Shown in pieces: positions 11,616-21,699 of a DNA stretch of 51,481 bases. The notes beneath the pieces are model-generated. The model saw only the letters and a list, made by a program, of their open reading frames with translations, did not search any database and was not told where the DNA came from. The stretch's first letter is position 1. Each line of letters begins with the position of its first letter. A program made the position numbers and the translations under genes. The DNA is from Comamonadaceae bacterium (GTDB lineage: Bacteria > Pseudomonadota > Gammaproteobacteria > Burkholderiales > Burkholderiaceae_C), in assembly GCA_947450895.1 (NCBI GenBank), contig CANFWT010000012.1, positions 1 to 51,481 on the forward strand, written 5' to 3'.

Positions 11616-13352
11616 CTATTCGTTGGTGACCGCCAGAACCTCTTCGAGCGAAGTCAGGCCCAGCTTGACTTTGTGCAGTCCGGAAGCCCGCAGCGACCGC
11701 ACGCCCTCGCGCTCCGCCTGTGCGGCAATGTCCATGGAAGATCCGTCACGCAAAATGATTCGTTGGATTTCTTCGCTAATGGGCATCACCTGGTAAATAC
11801 CTACCCGTCCCTTGTAGCCACTGTTGCAGGCGGCGCAACCCACCGGACGATAAGGCTTCCAACTGCCATCAAGTTGCTCGGCTTTGAAGCCAGCAGCCAG
11901 CAGCGTTTGCTCCGGCAGTTCGGTCGGCACTTTGCACTTGGCGCACAGGCGCCTGGCCAGGCGCTGCGCGGTGATCAAAATTACGCTCGAAGCAATATTG
12001 AAGGGCGCCACCCCCATATTGCGCAAGCGTGTCAGCGTGGTCGGCGCATCGTTGGTGTGCAAGGTCGATAAAACCATATGGCCAGTTTGCGCCGCTTTGA
12101 TGGAAATATCGGCCGTTTCCAGGTCGCGAATTTCGCCCACCATAATGACGTCCGGATCTTGGCGCAGGAAGGATTTCAGCGCGACGGCAAAAGTCAGGCC
12201 TGCCTTTTCATTGACATTGACTTGGTTTACGCCGGGTAGATTTATTTCTGAAGGATCTTCAGCAGTCGCGATATTGACCCCGGGTTGATTGAGCAAGTTC
12301 AGACAGGTGTAAAGCGATACGGTTTTCCCGGATCCTGTCGGCCCTGTTACCAAAACCATGCCATAGGGCCGCTCAATGGCTTTGAGCAAACGGGATTTCT
12401 CTTGCTCCTCGTACCCCAGCGCGTCAATGCCGAGTTTCGCGCTGCTGGGATCCAAAATTCGGATCACAATTTTTTCACCAAACAATGTTGGCAGCGTGCT
12501 CACCCTGAAGTCGATGGTCTTGTCGCGCGACATCTTGAGCTTCATTCGCCCGTCTTGTGGCACCCTGCGTTCGGATATGTCCATGCGGGAAATGACTTTG
12601 ATGCGGGAGGCCAATTTCTCTTTGATGCTGACGGGCGGCGTGTTGATTTCTCGCAGTTCACCGTCGATCCGAAAACGAACCCGGTAGGTGAATTCATACG
12701 GTTCGAAATGCAGATCGGACGCGCCCATGGCGTAGGCGTCAAACAGCATTTTTTGCAAAAACCGAACCACTGGCGCGTCTTCAATTTCACTGTCCAGACC
12801 GCCGGATTCATTTTCCCCCTCATTGATAATTTCTGGATTTTCTTCTTGAAACTCACTGTCCAAAAAGTTGGTAGAAAACTGCTCGGTTTGGTCGGCGAAT
12901 CGCGCAGAGTTGACTTTGAAAAGTTTGTCAAACTCGACAATGACCCACTCGACCGTGGCCTGGGTTGCAAATTTAATCTTGTCCGCAGCCTCCCGGTTAG
13001 AGGGGTCGGCAGTGGCAACTACCAGTGTGTTTTGCCGTTTGCGCAACGCCAGCAATTGGTAATCGCGGCAGATTTTTTCATCCAAAAGATTGGGTGGCAG
13101 GCCGGCAATATCGATTGCGTCCAGATCTAGCAGCGGAGCGATAAAGGCCTTAGACAGGGTATGGGCCAGCGCGACCGAAGAGACGGCCCCGGAGTCCACC
13201 AACTCTGCAACATAGCTCTTTTTGCTGGCCTTGGAGCGTTGGTAGGCGGCCTCAGCTGTTTTTAGTTCTAAATTTCCAGCGGCTACCAGGGCCCGGCCAA
13301 TGCCGGACAGTACGCCCGTACTGGAAAACTGGATGCTGTCGGAGAATTCCAT
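11616..13352 (-). CDS. pilB: Type IV pilus assembly ATPase PilB
   Basis: PilB is the hexameric motor for pilus extension. The 578-residue protein has the N-terminal MshEN/T2SE-N domain, then the ATPase domain with Walker A GPTGSGKT near residues 336-343, the Asp box, and the metal-binding tetracysteine motif (CAKC near 468 and CAAC near 504). The chosen ATG at 13352 gives MEFSDSIQFSS and the normal length; a longer reading frame would run through the entire end of rfbC. That start is only 2 bases after the rfbC stop, so pilus assembly genes appear directly joined to the dTDP-rhamnose operon. Confidence 0.96.
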   Translation of the reverse strand: MEFSDSIQFSSTGVLSGIGRALVAAGNLELKTAEAAYQRSKASKKSYVAELVDSGAVSSVALAHTLSKAFIAPLLDLDAIDIAGLPPNLLDEKICRDYQLLALRKRQNTLVVATADPSNREAADKIKFATQATVEWVIVEFDKLFKVNSARFADQTEQFSTNFLDSEFQEENPEIINEGENESGGLDSEIEDAPVVRFLQKMLFDAYAMGASDLHFEPYEFTYRVRFRIDGELREINTPPVSIKEKLASRIKVISRMDISERRVPQDGRMKLKMSRDKTIDFRVSTLPTLFGEKIVIRILDPSSAKLGIDALGYEEQEKSRLLKAIERPYGMVLVTGPTGSGKTVSLYTCLNLLNQPGVNIATAEDPSEINLPGVNQVNVNEKAGLTFAVALKSFLRQDPDVIMVGEIRDLETADISIKAAQTGHMVLSTLHTNDAPTTLTRLRNMGVAPFNIASSVILITAQRLARRLCAKCKVPTELPEQTLLAAGFKAEQLDGSWKPYRPVGCAACNSGYKGRVGIYQVMPISEEIQRIILRDGSSMDIAAQAEREGVRSLRASGLHKVKLGLTSLEEVLAVTNE

Positions 13353-13354
13353 GG

Positions 13355-13885
13355 CTACAAAAAGCGCCGTCCGAGTGCGTCTTTGCTCGATACCAGCGGC
13401 TCTGCGCCGTTGAGCGGCCAGGCGATGGCAAGCGCGGGATCGTTCCAGGCGATGCAGCGTTCGAACTCGGGGGCGTAGTAGTCGGTGGTTTTGTACAAGA
13501 ATTCGGCAGACTCCGACAGGACCAAAAATCCGTGCGCCAGGCCCGGTGGAACCCAGAGCTGGCGCTGGTTGTCGGCTGATAGTATTTCGCCAACCCATTG
13601 CCCGTAAGTCGGTGACTGGGGGCGTATGTCTACCGCGACATCGAACACCTCTCCCGCCACAACCCGTACCAGTTTGCCTTGAGGCTTTTGTTCCTGGTAG
13701 TGCAGTCCGCGCAGAACGCCATGCGCTGATTTCGAATGGTTGTCCTGGACGAAGTTCAGGTCCAGGCCGGTCGCTTGCGCAAATGCACGGGCGTTGAAAC
13801 TTTCAAAAAAGAACCCCCGGGCGTCGCCAAATACGCGGGGCTCAATCAACAAGACGTCAGGAATCGCGGTGGAGGTGGCTTTCAT
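13355..13885 (-). CDS. rfbC: dTDP-4-dehydrorhamnose 3,5-epimerase
   Basis: RfbC (RmlC) epimerises dTDP-4-keto-6-deoxyglucose at C3 and C5, the third step of dTDP-L-rhamnose synthesis. The 176-residue protein has the cupin core with FFESFNAR, the VLRGLHYQ block containing the catalytic His, and VPPGLAHGF. The ATG at 13885 overlaps the rfbA stop by one base (TGATG). The product supplies rhamnose for O-antigen, exopolysaccharide or glycosylation; which one is not visible here. Confidence 0.97.
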   Translation of the reverse strand: MKATSTAIPDVLLIEPRVFGDARGFFFESFNARAFAQATGLDLNFVQDNHSKSAHGVLRGLHYQEQKPQGKLVRVVAGEVFDVAVDIRPQSPTYGQWVGEILSADNQRQLWVPPGLAHGFLVLSESAEFLYKTTDYYAPEFERCIAWNDPALAIAWPLNGAEPLVSSKDALGRRFL

Positions 13886-14784
13886 CAGTAGACTTTCTCT
13901 GTCAGCATGCGCAGCAGGTACTGGCCATAGCCTGACTTGGCCAGTGGCGCTGCCAGGCGCGTCAATTGGGCGTCGTCGATCCAACCGCTGCGCCAGGCGA
14001 TCTCTTCGGGTGCGGCCACTTTCAGGCCTTGGCGGTTTTCAATCGTATGAATGAACTGGCTGGCTTCCAACATGGATTCATGGGTGCCAGTGTCGAGCCA
14101 GGCGTAGCCGCGCCCCATGGTTTGTACGTCCAGCGCGCCTTGTTCTAGGTACAGGCGATTCAGGTCGGTTATTTCAAGTTCTCCGCGCGCTGATGGTTGC
14201 ACCTTCTTGGCGAGTTCAACGACTTTGCTGTCGTAAAAGTACAGGCCAGTAACCGCATAACGAGATTTAGGGTTGGCGGGCTTTTCCTCAAGGCTGATCG
14301 CCCTGCCGGCGGCGTCAAACTCCACCACGCCGTAACGCTCGGGGTCGTGCACCGCATAGGCAAATACCGTAGCGCCCTCGGTCTGCGCGCAAGCTGAACT
14401 CAACAGCGCCGCAAAATCATGTCCGTAGAAGATGTTGTCACCCAGTACCAGTGCGCTGGAAGCGCCGTTTAAAAAGGACTCACCAATCAGGAAAGCCTGT
14501 GCCAAGCCCTCTGGTGCCGCTTGCACTGCGTAGGACAGGTGCAGTCCCCACTGGCTGCCGTCGCCCAAGAGTTGCTCAAAACGTGGCGTGTCCTGGGGTG
14601 TAGAAATAATCAAGATCTCCCGTATGCCCGCCAGCAGCAGCGTACTCAAGGGGTAGTAAATCATGGGCTTGTCGTAAATGGGCAGCAGTTGTTTGCTGAT
14701 CGCTTGGGTGGCAGGGTACAGGCGGGTGCCGGATCCGCCCGCCAGAACGATGCCCTTGCGCGCAGGGGTGTTGGACTTGTTCAT
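13885..14784 (-). CDS. rfbA: Glucose-1-phosphate thymidylyltransferase
   Basis: RfbA (RmlA) joins glucose-1-phosphate and dTTP to dTDP-glucose, the first step of the rhamnose pathway. The 299-residue protein has the nucleotide-binding signature [13 protein letters not shown] near its N-terminus, [10 protein letters not shown], and the VLGDNIFYG block. ATG 14784 overlaps the rfbD stop by 4 bases (ATGA), so the genes are probably translationally coupled. An in-frame start further upstream would enter rfbD and is not needed. Confidence 0.97.
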   Translation of the reverse strand: MNKSNTPARKGIVLAGGSGTRLYPATQAISKQLLPIYDKPMIYYPLSTLLLAGIREILIISTPQDTPRFEQLLGDGSQWGLHLSYAVQAAPEGLAQAFLIGESFLNGASSALVLGDNIFYGHDFAALLSSACAQTEGATVFAYAVHDPERYGVVEFDAAGRAISLEEKPANPKSRYAVTGLYFYDSKVVELAKKVQPSARGELEITDLNRLYLEQGALDVQTMGRGYAWLDTGTHESMLEASQFIHTIENRQGLKVAAPEEIAWRSGWIDDAQLTRLAAPLAKSGYGQYLLRMLTEKVY

Positions 14785-15695
14785 GCCTTCTGGGTTCCTA
14801 AAGTTTCTTGCAGCATTCGTTGGACTCCCGTTTGCCAATGTGGCAAGTGTAGGGAGAAGGTGCTGCGCAGCCGTTCTGTGTTGAGCCGCGAGTTCAATGG
14901 TCGCTTCGCGGGGGTGGGGTAGTTCGCTGTGCTGGTTGGTAGTACCTGATCGGGCCCGGCCCTCAGTTCTACGCCTAAAAGGTGCGCCTGGCTGAGCACA
15001 AATTGCGCATACGCGCGCCAACTGGTTTCCCCCCCAGCAACACAGTGGTACGTGCCGGCCAGCGCCGGGTTGGCCATTGCTATGCGCAGGGCGTGCGCCG
15101 TGGTGTCGGCCAGCAGCTCCGCCGAGGTCGGCGCACCAATTTGGTCGTCGATCACGGTGAGTGATTCACGTTCTGCGGCCAACCGCAGCATCGTTTTGGC
15201 GAAATTGCCGCCGCGGGCCGCGTAGACCCAGCTGGTGCGAAAGTTCAGGTGGCGCGGGCATTGCGTAAGCAGACGTTCGCCTTCCAGCTTGGTACGTCCG
15301 TAGACGCTCAGCGGCGCGCATAAGTCGCCTTCCTGCCAAGCGACGCTGCCACTGCCGTCGAACACATAGTCCGTGGAGTAATGCACCAGCCAAGCGCCCA
15401 GACGTTGCGCTTCTGCGGCCAATAAGCCAGGTGCTACTGCGTTGATGGCGCGTGCTCTTTCGGGTTCGGTCTCGGCCCGGTCGACTGCGGTGTAGGCCGC
15501 CGCATTGACGATTATCTGGGGAGCTACCCGGCGTACCGTGTGTGCCAAAGCTTCTAAGTTACCCAGGTCGCCACACAGCGCGCCCTCACCTTGCGCAGGG
15601 CCTGAACCCAAGGCCACTACTTCGCCTAAAACAGACAGGCTGCGCTGCAACTCCCAGCCGACCTGTCCGTTACAACCCAAGAGCAATATTTTCAC
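14781..15695 (-). CDS. rfbD: dTDP-4-dehydrorhamnose reductase
   Basis: RfbD (RmlD) reduces dTDP-4-keto-L-rhamnose to dTDP-L-rhamnose, the last step. This 304-residue extended short-chain dehydrogenase has the NAD(P)-binding GCNGQVG near residues 8-14, the STDYVFDG block and the YGRTK catalytic Tyr/Lys pair. The start is GTG at 15695, giving the canonical [16 protein letters not shown]-terminus. The gene begins 11 bases after the rfbB stop and overlaps rfbA by 4 bases. Confidence 0.96.
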   Translation of the reverse strand: MKILLLGCNGQVGWELQRSLSVLGEVVALGSGPAQGEGALCGDLGNLEALAHTVRRVAPQIIVNAAAYTAVDRAETEPERARAINAVAPGLLAAEAQRLGAWLVHYSTDYVFDGSGSVAWQEGDLCAPLSVYGRTKLEGERLLTQCPRHLNFRTSWVYAARGGNFAKTMLRLAAERESLTVIDDQIGAPTSAELLADTTAHALRIAMANPALAGTYHCVAGGETSWRAYAQFVLSQAHLLGVELRAGPDQVLPTSTANYPTPAKRPLNSRLNTERLRSTFSLHLPHWQTGVQRMLQETLGTQKA

Positions 15696-15706
15696 CGCAG
15701 CACCCG

Positions 15707-16771
15707 TCAGACCTGGGCGTATTGGGTGGCGACCCATTCGCGGTAGGCGCCGCTTTGCACTTGGGCTACCCATTGCGGGTGGTCTAGGTACCACTGCACT
15801 GTTTTGCGTATGCCCGTTTCAAACGTCTCAGTCGGCTTCCAGCCCAACTCTTGCTCAATTTTTCGGGCGTCGATTGCATAGCGGCGGTCGTGACCCGGTC
15901 TGTCCGTCACATAAGCGATCTGGCTCCGGTAAGACTGGCCGTCTGCGCGTGGCTTGAGTTCGTCCAACAGGTCGCACACGGTGTGGACGATGTCCAAATT
16001 GGGTTTTTCGTTCCAGCCGCCAATGTTGTAGGTCTCGCCGAGGCGTCCGCCTTGCAATACTTTGCGGATGGCGCTGCAGTGGTCCTTGACGTAGAGCCAG
16101 TCGCGTACTTGTTGACCGTCTCCGTACACCGGCAGCGGTTTGCCTGCCTGCGCATTGACGATCATTAAGGGGATGAGTTTTTCTGGAAAATGCAGCGGCC
16201 CGTAATTGTTCGAGCAATTGGTGGTCAGCACCGGTAGCCCATAGGTGTGGTGGTAAGCCCGGACCAAGTGGTCGCTGGCTGCTTTACTGGCGCTGTAAGG
16301 GCTGTTGGGCTCGTAACGGTGGGTTTCAGTGAAGGCGGCATCGTCGCTGGAAAGCGATCCATAGACTTCGTCGGTTGAGACGTGCAGAAAACGGAAATCG
16401 GCTTGGGCTTGAGGCTCCAGGGCACTCCAGAACGCGCGAACCTGCTCCAGTAGGTGAAAGGTGCCCACAATATTGGTCTGGATGAAGTCCCCAGGGCCGA
16501 GAATCGAGCGGTCCACGTGGCTTTCGGCAGCAAAGTTCAAGACGGCACGCGGGCGATGTTCTTTCAAAAGGCCTGCCACCAGCCCGGCGTCCCCGATGTC
16601 GCCTTGTACAAAGATATGGCGCGGATCGTTGGCCAGCTCGGCCAGATTGTGGACATTGCCGGCGTAGGTAAGCTTGTCGAGGTTGATGACGCGTTCGTCA
16701 GAAGCAGACAGCCAATCCAAAACGAAGTTACTGCCGATGAAGCCGGCGCCGCCGGTGATAAGAATGGTCAT
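15707..16771 (-). CDS. rfbB: dTDP-glucose 4,6-dehydratase
   Basis: RfbB (RmlB) dehydrates dTDP-glucose to dTDP-4-keto-6-deoxyglucose, the second step of the pathway. The 354-residue protein shows the Rossmann motif GGAGFIGSN near residues 7-15, the catalytic STDEVYG block and [10 protein letters not shown] with the Tyr/Lys pair. It is the first gene of the rfbBDAC run, so the promoter of this long minus-strand transcription unit probably lies in the 195 bases between it and the tRNA-Leu gene. Confidence 0.97.
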   Translation of the reverse strand: MTILITGGAGFIGSNFVLDWLSASDERVINLDKLTYAGNVHNLAELANDPRHIFVQGDIGDAGLVAGLLKEHRPRAVLNFAAESHVDRSILGPGDFIQTNIVGTFHLLEQVRAFWSALEPQAQADFRFLHVSTDEVYGSLSSDDAAFTETHRYEPNSPYSASKAASDHLVRAYHHTYGLPVLTTNCSNNYGPLHFPEKLIPLMIVNAQAGKPLPVYGDGQQVRDWLYVKDHCSAIRKVLQGGRLGETYNIGGWNEKPNLDIVHTVCDLLDELKPRADGQSYRSQIAYVTDRPGHDRRYAIDARKIEQELGWKPTETFETGIRKTVQWYLDHPQWVAQVQSGAYREWVATQYAQV

Positions 16772-16965
16772 CTGGGGTCGGTCTGTTTAAAGTTGACGGG
16801 AACTTGCTTGATTCTCAAAGCGTTCATTATCACTTGCCCAGAACAGGAGCGCTCACGCACTTTAATACCTCGGCGGCCGAAGTAGGCCTGTCAAATCAGG
16901 GTAAACTCTAGGCCACATTGGAGCAATGCCAGGGCCATCAGGCACCAAGCGCTCCGAGTGACACA
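16772..16965. promoter_or_regulatory. Intergenic region between rfbB and tRNA-Leu
   Basis: These 194 bases separate two outward-facing units and should hold the promoter for the long rfbBDAC-pilBCD-coaE-zapD-yacG run on the minus strand and for tRNA-Leu on the plus strand. I see no pair of hexamers good enough to name for rfbB; for the tRNA only a -10-like TAAACT at 16902-16907. Confidence 0.35.
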
Positions 16966-17050
16966 GCCGTCGTGGTGAAATTGGTAGACACGCTATCTTG
17001 AGGTGGTAGTGGCGAAAGCTTTGCGAGTTCGAGTCTCGCCGACGGCACCA
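16966..17050 (+). tRNA. tRNA-Leu (anticodon GAG)
   Basis: The 85-base sequence folds as a class II tRNA. Acceptor strands GCCGTCG and CGACGGC pair, followed by ACCA with an encoded CCA. The D-arm contains AATTGGTAGAC. The anticodon stem CTATC/GGTAG encloses TTGAGGT with GAG at 17000-17002. A long variable arm and the TTCGAGT T-loop follow. GAG reads CTC/CTT leucine codons. A TAAACT hexamer about 60 bases upstream could be a -10 element, but no convincing -35 is visible. The gene stands alone between the divergent rfbB and nuoA genes. Confidence 0.97.
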
Positions 17051-17123
17051 AATCAATAATTCAAACCTTGCGCCGCCTTGCTCCTGTAGGGATTGCGCAA
17101 GTAATGGTGATCAGAATTTAGCC

Positions 17124-17483
17124 ATGCGCATTGACCAATACCTTCCCGTCTTAATGTTCATTTTGGTTGGGGTTGGTGTTGGCATACTTCCCCAGGTTTT
17201 GGGCTATCTCTTGGGGCCGAACCGACCTGATGCGGCGAAAAATTCCCCTTACGAATGCGGTTTCGAGGCGTTCGAAGACGCCCGTATGAAGTTCGATGTG
17301 CGCTACTACCTTGTAGCCATTCTGTTCATTTTGTTCGACCTGGAAATTGCATTTTTGTTTCCCTGGGCCGTGTCCCTGAAGGAAATCGGCCCTACGGGCT
17401 TCTGGTCGGTAATGGTGTTCTTGGCGATTCTGGTCGTGGGTTTTGCCTACGAGTGGAAAAAAGGTGCCCTGGATTGGGAGTAG
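17124..17483 (+). CDS. nuoA: NADH-quinone oxidoreductase subunit A
   Basis: NuoA is a small membrane subunit at the junction of the hydrophilic and membrane arms of complex I. The 119-residue protein has three hydrophobic helices and the conserved loop [24 protein letters not shown] split across the first two helices, with its reactive Cys. It is the first gene of the operon and lies 73 bases after the tRNA-Leu gene. Confidence 0.96.
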   Translation: MRIDQYLPVLMFILVGVGVGILPQVLGYLLGPNRPDAAKNSPYECGFEAFEDARMKFDVRYYLVAILFILFDLEIAFLFPWAVSLKEIGPTGFWSVMVFLAILVVGFAYEWKKGALDWE

Positions 17484-17487
17484 ATGA

Positions 17488-17967
17488 ATGATTGAAGGCG
17501 TCCTCAACGAAGGTTTTGTCACCACCAGTTACGACGCGGTGTCGAATTGGGCCAAAACTGGCTCCATCTGGCCCATGACTTTCGGCTTGGCCTGCTGCGC
17601 CGTGGAAATGATGCACGCCGCTGCCGCGCGTTATGACATCAGCCGCTTTGGCTCTGAGGTGTTTCGCGCCAGTCCGCGCCAGTCGGACTTGATGATTGTG
17701 GCGGGCACCTTGTGCAACAAAATGGCCCCCGCCTTGCGCAAGGTGTACGACCAAATGTCCGAGCCGCGCTGGGTAATCAGCATGGGCTCTTGCGCCAACG
17801 GCGGCGGTTATTACCACTACAGCTACTCCGTGGTGCGGGGTTGTGACCGCATTGTGCCGGTGGATGTTTACGTTCCCGGCTGCCCGCCTACTGCGGAAGC
17901 CTTGATTTACGGTATTTTGCAGCTGCAGCAAAAAATCCGCCGCACCGAAACCATTGCCCGGGCCTGA
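17488..17967 (+). CDS. nuoB: NADH-quinone oxidoreductase subunit B
   Basis: NuoB binds the terminal iron-sulfur cluster N2, which hands electrons to quinone. The 159-residue protein shows all four ligands: the tandem Cys pair in [10 protein letters not shown], the Cys in GSCANGGG, and the Cys in [11 protein letters not shown]. It starts 4 bases after the nuoA stop. Confidence 0.97.
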   Translation: MIEGVLNEGFVTTSYDAVSNWAKTGSIWPMTFGLACCAVEMMHAAAARYDISRFGSEVFRASPRQSDLMIVAGTLCNKMAPALRKVYDQMSEPRWVISMGSCANGGGYYHYSYSVVRGCDRIVPVDVYVPGCPPTAEALIYGILQLQQKIRRTETIARA

Positions 17968-17975
17968 GCACCGAT

Positions 17976-18584
17976 ATGACTGAATTTTCTGTTCGTCCCG
18001 AAGACACCCAGGCGGCCGTGGTGCGCGCGCTGGGAGATAAAGTCAAGCGCGTTTCTTTGGACCTGGGTGAAGTCCAGGTGCTGGTTTCAGCCCATGAATA
18101 CCACGCTGCGGCGCTTTTGCTGCGCGACGCCCCGGGCTGTCAGTTTGAGCAAATGATAGACCTGTGCGCTGTGGACTATTCTGATTACGGCAGTGCGGGA
18201 TATCAAGGCCTGCGCTACTGCGTGGTGGTGCATTTGTTATCAGTTAGCTTGAACCAGCGCGTGCGGCTCAAGGTGTTTGCGCCGGACGACGACATGCCGA
18301 TAGTGGACTCGATCAACGACGTCTGGAATTCAGCCAACTGGTTTGAGCGCGAGGCTTTTGATTTGTTCGGCGTGGTGTTTGAAGGGCACGATGACCTGCG
18401 CCGCATCCTCACCGACTACGGCTTTATCGGCCACCCGTTTCGCAAAGACTTTCCCACCACCGGCCATGTGGAAATGCGCTACGACGCCGAGCAGGCGCGC
18501 GTGGTCTACCAGCCGGTGACCATCGAGACCCGCGAAATCACCCCGCGCATCATCCGGGAAGACAAATACGGAGGCCTGCACTAG
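17976..18584 (+). CDS. nuoC: NADH-quinone oxidoreductase subunit C
   Basis: NuoC is a peripheral-arm subunit (30 kDa type) that packs against NuoD near the quinone site. The 202-residue protein has the diagnostic [18 protein letters not shown] block and the [19 protein letters not shown] block. Unlike in E. coli, nuoC and nuoD are separate genes here, as is usual in betaproteobacteria. It lies 8 bases after nuoB. Confidence 0.97.
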   Translation: MTEFSVRPEDTQAAVVRALGDKVKRVSLDLGEVQVLVSAHEYHAAALLLRDAPGCQFEQMIDLCAVDYSDYGSAGYQGLRYCVVVHLLSVSLNQRVRLKVFAPDDDMPIVDSINDVWNSANWFEREAFDLFGVVFEGHDDLRRILTDYGFIGHPFRKDFPTTGHVEMRYDAEQARVVYQPVTIETREITPRIIREDKYGGLH

Positions 18585-18595
18585 GCACAGTTTGC

Positions 18596-19849
18596 ATGGC
18601 TGAAATCAAGAACTACACCCTGAACTTTGGACCCCAGCATCCGGCGGCGCACGGCGTGCTGCGCCTGGTGCTGGAGCTCGATGGCGAAGTGATCCAACGT
18701 GCCGATCCGCACATCGGACTCTTGCACCGCGCCACCGAAAAGCTCGCTGAGACCAAGACCTATATGCAGGCCTTGCCGTACATGGACCGGCTTGATTACG
18801 TGTCCATGATGTGCAACGAGCACGCCTACTGCCTGGCCATTGAAAAGTTGTTGGGCATTGAGGTGCCAGTGCGCGCGCAGTACATCCGTGTGATGTATGC
18901 GGAGATTACACGCTTGCTCAACCACCTGATGTGGCTGGGTTCACACGGCAATGACTGTGGCAGCTCCACCATCCTCATTTACACCTTCCGGGAACGCGAA
19001 GACCTGTTTGATATGTACGAGGCCGCCAGCGGCGCGCGCATGCACGCGGCCTACTTCCGCCCGGGCGGTGTGTACCGCGACCTGCCGGACACCATGCCCC
19101 AGTTCAAGGCCAGCCGCGTGCGCAACGCCAAGGGCGTGGCCGAGCTCAACAAGAACCGCCAAGGCTCGCTGCTTGACTTTATCGGTGACTTCACCCAGCG
19201 CTTTCCAAAATGCTTGGAGGAATACCACACGCTGCTGACCGACAACCGCATCTGGAAGCAGCGCACCGTCAACATCGGCATCGTGACGCCAGAGCGTGCG
19301 CTCAACATGGGCTTTACCGGCCCGATGCTGCGCGGCTCGGGTATCGCCTGGGACCTGCGCAAAAAGCAGCCCTATGACGTGTATTCGCAGTTGGACTTTG
19401 ACATTCCTGTCGGCAAAACCGGTGATGTGTACGACCGCTATTTGGTGCGCATGGAAGAAATGAAGCAGTCCAACCACATCATCGCGCAGTGCGTGAAGTG
19501 GTTGCAGGCCAACCCCGGCCCGGTGATTACCGACAACCACAAGGTGGCGGCGCCTTCGCGCGAGGAAATGAAAAACAATATGGAAGGCTTGATCCACCAC
19601 TTCAAGCTGTTTACCGAGGGCTTTCACGTGCCCCAGGGCGAGGCTTATGCGGCGGTGGAACACCCAAAAGGCGAGTTTGGCATCTACATCGTCAGCGACG
19701 GTGCCAACAAGCCCTACCGCCTGAAGATTCGTCCACCGGGCTTTGCCCATTTGGCTGGTCTCAATGAAATGGCCAAAGGCCACATGATTGCTGACGCGGT
19801 GTCCATCATTGGCACCATGGACATTGTTTTTGGAGAGATTGACCGATGA
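18596..19849 (+). CDS. nuoD: NADH-quinone oxidoreductase subunit D
   Basis: NuoD (49 kDa type) forms the quinone-binding cavity with NuoB. The 417-residue protein shows the N-terminal [13 protein letters not shown] block with the quinone-headgroup His, [10 protein letters not shown], and the C-terminal DIVFGEIDR ending. It overlaps nuoE by 4 bases, so translation is probably coupled. Confidence 0.98.
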   Translation: MAEIKNYTLNFGPQHPAAHGVLRLVLELDGEVIQRADPHIGLLHRATEKLAETKTYMQALPYMDRLDYVSMMCNEHAYCLAIEKLLGIEVPVRAQYIRVMYAEITRLLNHLMWLGSHGNDCGSSTILIYTFREREDLFDMYEAASGARMHAAYFRPGGVYRDLPDTMPQFKASRVRNAKGVAELNKNRQGSLLDFIGDFTQRFPKCLEEYHTLLTDNRIWKQRTVNIGIVTPERALNMGFTGPMLRGSGIAWDLRKKQPYDVYSQLDFDIPVGKTGDVYDRYLVRMEEMKQSNHIIAQCVKWLQANPGPVITDNHKVAAPSREEMKNNMEGLIHHFKLFTEGFHVPQGEAYAAVEHPKGEFGIYIVSDGANKPYRLKIRPPGFAHLAGLNEMAKGHMIADAVSIIGTMDIVFGEIDR

Positions 19850-20337
19850 TCTCGGACGCCACCAAAGCGCGCTTCGACCGCGAAGTTGCCAAGTTTCCTG
19901 CGGACCAAAGACAGTCTGCGGTAATGGCATGCCTGGCCATCGTGCAGCAGGAGCTCGGCTGGGTCAGCCCCGAGAGCGAACAGGCGGTTGCCTCGCATCT
20001 GGGCATGGCGCCCATGGCGGTGCACGAGGTCACCACCTTCTACAACATGTACAACCAAAAGCCGCTGGGGAAATACAAGCTCAACGTCTGCACCAATTTG
20101 CCCTGCCAACTGCGCGGTGGCGCGCAAGCCCTGGCGCATCTGGAGCACAAGCTTGGCATCCATGCCGGGCAAACCACGGCCGACGGCCTGATCACCCTGC
20201 AACCCAGCGAATGCCAGGGCGCTTGCGCCGATGCTCCGGTGCTGCTGGTCAACGACCGCACCATGTGCAGCTTTATGAGCAATGACAAATTGGACCAGTT
20301 GATTGACGGCCTGAAGGCAGCGGAGGGCGCGCTGTGA
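19846..20337 (+). CDS. nuoE: NADH-quinone oxidoreductase subunit E
   Basis: NuoE (24 kDa type) is a thioredoxin-fold subunit of the NADH-oxidising module that carries the 2Fe-2S cluster N1a. The four ligands are visible as CTNLPC (two Cys four residues apart) and ECQGAC (two Cys three apart). The 163-residue product overlaps both neighbours by 4 bases. Confidence 0.97.
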   Translation: MISDATKARFDREVAKFPADQRQSAVMACLAIVQQELGWVSPESEQAVASHLGMAPMAVHEVTTFYNMYNQKPLGKYKLNVCTNLPCQLRGGAQALAHLEHKLGIHAGQTTADGLITLQPSECQGACADAPVLLVNDRTMCSFMSNDKLDQLIDGLKAAEGAL

Positions 20338-21686
20338 ACGTTGACCAACTGCTGTCTCAATTCCAGGCCACCGGCTTGGAGTCGTCCTTTCACGGGCGCC
20401 ACATTGCGCCGCAAATCATGGCCGACCTGAACGGCACCAATTGGGGCTTAGAGGATTACGTTGCGCGCGGTGGTTACGCTGCATTGCGCAAAATCTTGGG
20501 CAAAGACGGCGGCGAAGGCCTGACCCAAGACCAGGTGATTGCCACGGTCAAAGAGTCGGGTTTGCGCGGGCGCGGTGGCGCGGGTTTCCCGACCGGACTG
20601 AAGTGGAGCTTTATGCCGCGCCAGTTCCCGGGCCAAAAATACCTGGTCTGCAATTCGGACGAAGGCGAACCGGGCACGTGCAAAGACCGCGACATCATGC
20701 AGTTCAACCCGCACGCGGTGATTGAAGGCATGGCGATCGCCGCTTTTGCCATGGGCATCAACGTGGGCTACAACTACATCCACGGCGAAATTTTCCAGAC
20801 CTACGAGCGCTTCGAAGCCGCCTTGGAACAAGCGCGCGCTGCGGGCTACCTGGGTGATGCGATCATGGGCAGCAGCTTTAACTTTCAGCTGCACGCCAGC
20901 CACGGCTTTGGCGCCTATATTTGCGGTGAAGAAACCGCCTTGCTGGAGTCGCTCGAAGGCAAAAAAGGCCAGCCGCGCTTCAAGCCGCCGTTCCCCGCCA
21001 GCTTTGGCCTGTACGGCAAACCGACCACCATCAACAACACCGAAACCTTTGCGGCAGTCCCCTGGATTATTCGCAACGGCGGCGCGGCCTATCTGGCCTG
21101 CGGTAAACCGAATAACGGCGGCACCAAGATTTTCTCGGTCAGCGGTGACGTGGAGCGTCCGGGCAATTACGAAATCCCCATGGGAACGCCTTTTTCCAAG
21201 TTGCTTGAACTTGCGGGCGGCGTGCGCACCGGGCGCCAACTGAAGGCCGTGATCCCTGGCGGATCGTCAGCCCCCGTGCTGCCCGCCGGTGTGATGATGG
21301 ACGTCACCATGGATTACGACTCGATCGCCAAGGCTGGCTCCATGCTGGGCTCAGGCGCTGTGATCGTGATGGACGACTCGCGCTGCATGGTCAAAGCGCT
21401 GCAACGCCTGTCTTATTTCTACTCGCACGAATCCTGCGGTCAGTGCACGCCTTGCCGCGAAGGCACGGGCTGGTTGTGGCGCATGGTCGACCGCATCGAA
21501 AACGGCCACGGCCGCGCCAGCGACCTCGACATGCTCGACAGCGTGGCCGGCGACATCATGGGCCGCACCATTTGCGCCCTGGGCGACGCAGCGGCCATGC
21601 CGGTGCGCGGCATGCTCAAGCACTTCCGCGACGAATTTGTTTACCACGTGGAGCACAAGACCTGCGTGGTCGGCGCTTACGTTTGA
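20334..21686 (+). CDS. nuoF: NADH-quinone oxidoreductase subunit F
   Basis: NuoF (51 kDa type) binds NADH, FMN and 4Fe-4S cluster N3. The 450-residue protein has the nucleotide/FMN loop [13 protein letters not shown] near residue 80 and the cluster motif [14 protein letters not shown] near 370. Translation starts at GTG 20334, which overlaps the nuoE stop by 4 bases; no competing ATG lies nearby in frame. Confidence 0.97.
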   Translation: MNVDQLLSQFQATGLESSFHGRHIAPQIMADLNGTNWGLEDYVARGGYAALRKILGKDGGEGLTQDQVIATVKESGLRGRGGAGFPTGLKWSFMPRQFPGQKYLVCNSDEGEPGTCKDRDIMQFNPHAVIEGMAIAAFAMGINVGYNYIHGEIFQTYERFEAALEQARAAGYLGDAIMGSSFNFQLHASHGFGAYICGEETALLESLEGKKGQPRFKPPFPASFGLYGKPTTINNTETFAAVPWIIRNGGAAYLACGKPNNGGTKIFSVSGDVERPGNYEIPMGTPFSKLLELAGGVRTGRQLKAVIPGGSSAPVLPAGVMMDVTMDYDSIAKAGSMLGSGAVIVMDDSRCMVKALQRLSYFYSHESCGQCTPCREGTGWLWRMVDRIENGHGRASDLDMLDSVAGDIMGRTICALGDAAAMPVRGMLKHFRDEFVYHVEHKTCVVGAYV

Positions 21687-21699
21687 TCGGCATCACACC

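Noticed and set aside
18941..19930. 329-residue minus-strand frame opposite nuoD
   Set aside because: Antisense shadow of a conserved gene with low-complexity translation and no ribosome site.
20448..21239. 263-residue minus-strand frame opposite nuoF
   Set aside because: Same reason: mirror of nuoF codon pattern, no motif.
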